Shown in pieces: positions 13,836 through 14,249 of a DNA stretch of 14,249 bases (position 1 is the stretch's first letter; the number at the start of each line of letters is the position of its first letter). Below the pieces are notes generated by a model. It saw only the letters and a program-made list of their open reading frames with translations. It was not told where the DNA came from and searched no databases. The translations under genes and the position numbers were made by a program. The DNA comes from Euryarchaeota archaeon UBA229 (lineage in GTDB: Archaea > Thermoplasmatota > Poseidoniia > Poseidoniales > Poseidoniaceae), in NCBI GenBank assembly GCA_002505355.1, contig DAUW01000075.1, positions 1 to 14,249 of the forward strand, read 5' to 3'.

Positions 13836-14249
13836 TTGTCCAGCAACCCGCCGCAAAACGATAAGATCGCACTGCCCAACAACAGTGTTGCATGGTCCCC
13901 CTGTGCAATTGGAACAAACCTGTCCATCGGAGATAACTGCTCGATAGGCGCACTATCTCACATCGGCAGAGATGTCGTAATCGGCGATAACTGTCGAATT
14001 CAAGGATGCGCTTACATAGCAGACTTGTGTGTTCTAGGCAAAGGAGTATTTATTGGACCTAACGCCACTTTGCTTAATGACAGATTCCCCCCCTCCGGCA
14101 ACAAAGAATTATGGCAACCAATTACCATCAGCAATGGTGCAGTTATTGGCGGAGGCGCCACGATTGTACCTGGCTGCAATGTCGGTGAAAATGCTGTATT
14201 AGCCGCCGGCTCAGTGCTAACCAAGAACCTACCAAAGGATGAGGTTTGG
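13836..14249 (+). CDS. Left-handed beta-helix (hexapeptide) acyltransferase, WbpD-like, C-terminus off the right edge
   Basis: The frame is open for 138 codons to the edge. It shows repeated hexapeptides with I/V/L at every sixth position: AIGTNLSIGDNCSIGALSHI at about 24-43, DVVIGDNCRIQG, VLGKGVFIGPNATL, then a loop with LNDRFPPSG and ELWQPITI, and again AVIGGGATIVPGCNVGENAV. The loop and the LAAGSVLTKNLPKD ending match sugar N-acetyltransferases of the WbpD type, which acetylate the 3-amino group of UDP-amino-sugars for surface glycans. That substrate is inference. No ATG occurs in frame; the likely start is the TTG at 13836, with GAGG seven bases upstream overlapping the bcp stop. Co-transcription with bcp is likely. 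Such enzymes often supply sugars for archaellin and S-layer glycosylation, a possible functional link to the opposite strand. Confidence 0.88.
   Translation, partial: MSSNPPQNDKIALPNNSVAWSPCAIGTNLSIGDNCSIGALSHIGRDVVIGDNCRIQGCAYIADLCVLGKGVFIGPNATLLNDRFPPSGNKELWQPITISNGAVIGGGATIVPGCNVGENAVLAAGSVLTKNLPKDEVW

Noticed and set aside
14012..14224. 70-codon minus-strand open frame at the right edge
   Set aside because: The plus strand encodes a clear hexapeptide-repeat acyltransferase; the minus frame is its complement.

Overview
The window is archaeal. Its core is a complete archaellum (archaeal flagellum) motor and filament cluster, with strong Shine-Dalgarno sequences (AGGAGGTG type) and tightly overlapping genes. 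The gene order archaellin-archaellin-(CDE-like)-F-G-H-I-J is the euryarchaeal arrangement. Moderate GC content, acidic proteins and a neighbouring Bcp peroxiredoxin would suit a marine planktonic euryarchaeon such as Marine Group II/Poseidoniales. That placement is an inference, because no rRNA or other taxonomic marker is present.

Layout. Everything from about 13.13 kb down to base 1 lies on the minus strand and reads as one transcription unit of at least eleven genes, most overlapping or separated by only a few bases. In order of transcription: a small helical protein of 146 aa (13133-12693); a giant secreted/membrane protein of about 1625 aa with a signal peptide, at least eight Ig-like repeats, five C-terminal membrane segments and a cytoplasmic tail (12715-7838); an acidic coiled-coil protein of about 400 aa with a C-terminal beta-sandwich (7848-6643); two archaellins (6595-6038 and 6041-5469); a cytosolic ArlCDE-position protein (5419-4562); ArlF with an unusual inserted repeat module (4560-3913); ArlG (3903-3403); ArlH (3413-2682); ArlI (2670-952); and ArlJ, which runs off the left edge (940 to <1). 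A 15-bp stem-loop separates the archaellins from the motor genes, and a smaller one precedes the first archaellin.

On the plus strand, a 204-bp intergenic region with nested ATTCA/TGAAT inverted repeats leads into a Bcp-type peroxiredoxin (13338-13826). Nine bases later comes a left-handed beta-helix acyltransferase with a TTG start, cut by the right edge (13836 to >14249), probably acting in surface-sugar synthesis.

How the parts fit. ArlI (ATPase), ArlH (KaiC-like regulator) and ArlJ (membrane platform) assemble and rotate a filament of the two archaellins. ArlF and ArlG are the stator-like pseudopilins, and the CDE-position protein should sit on the cytoplasmic motor ring. The most novel part is the upstream trio of 146-aa, giant and 400-aa proteins, which is fused by overlapping reading frames to the archaellum genes and is not part of the textbook archaellum set. 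The giant protein spans outside, membrane and cytoplasm, and the 400-aa protein shares a PEGW-containing Ig-like module with it. Together they are a candidate anchoring or torque-coupling scaffold for the archaellum in a lineage whose cell envelope may differ from the usual S-layer.
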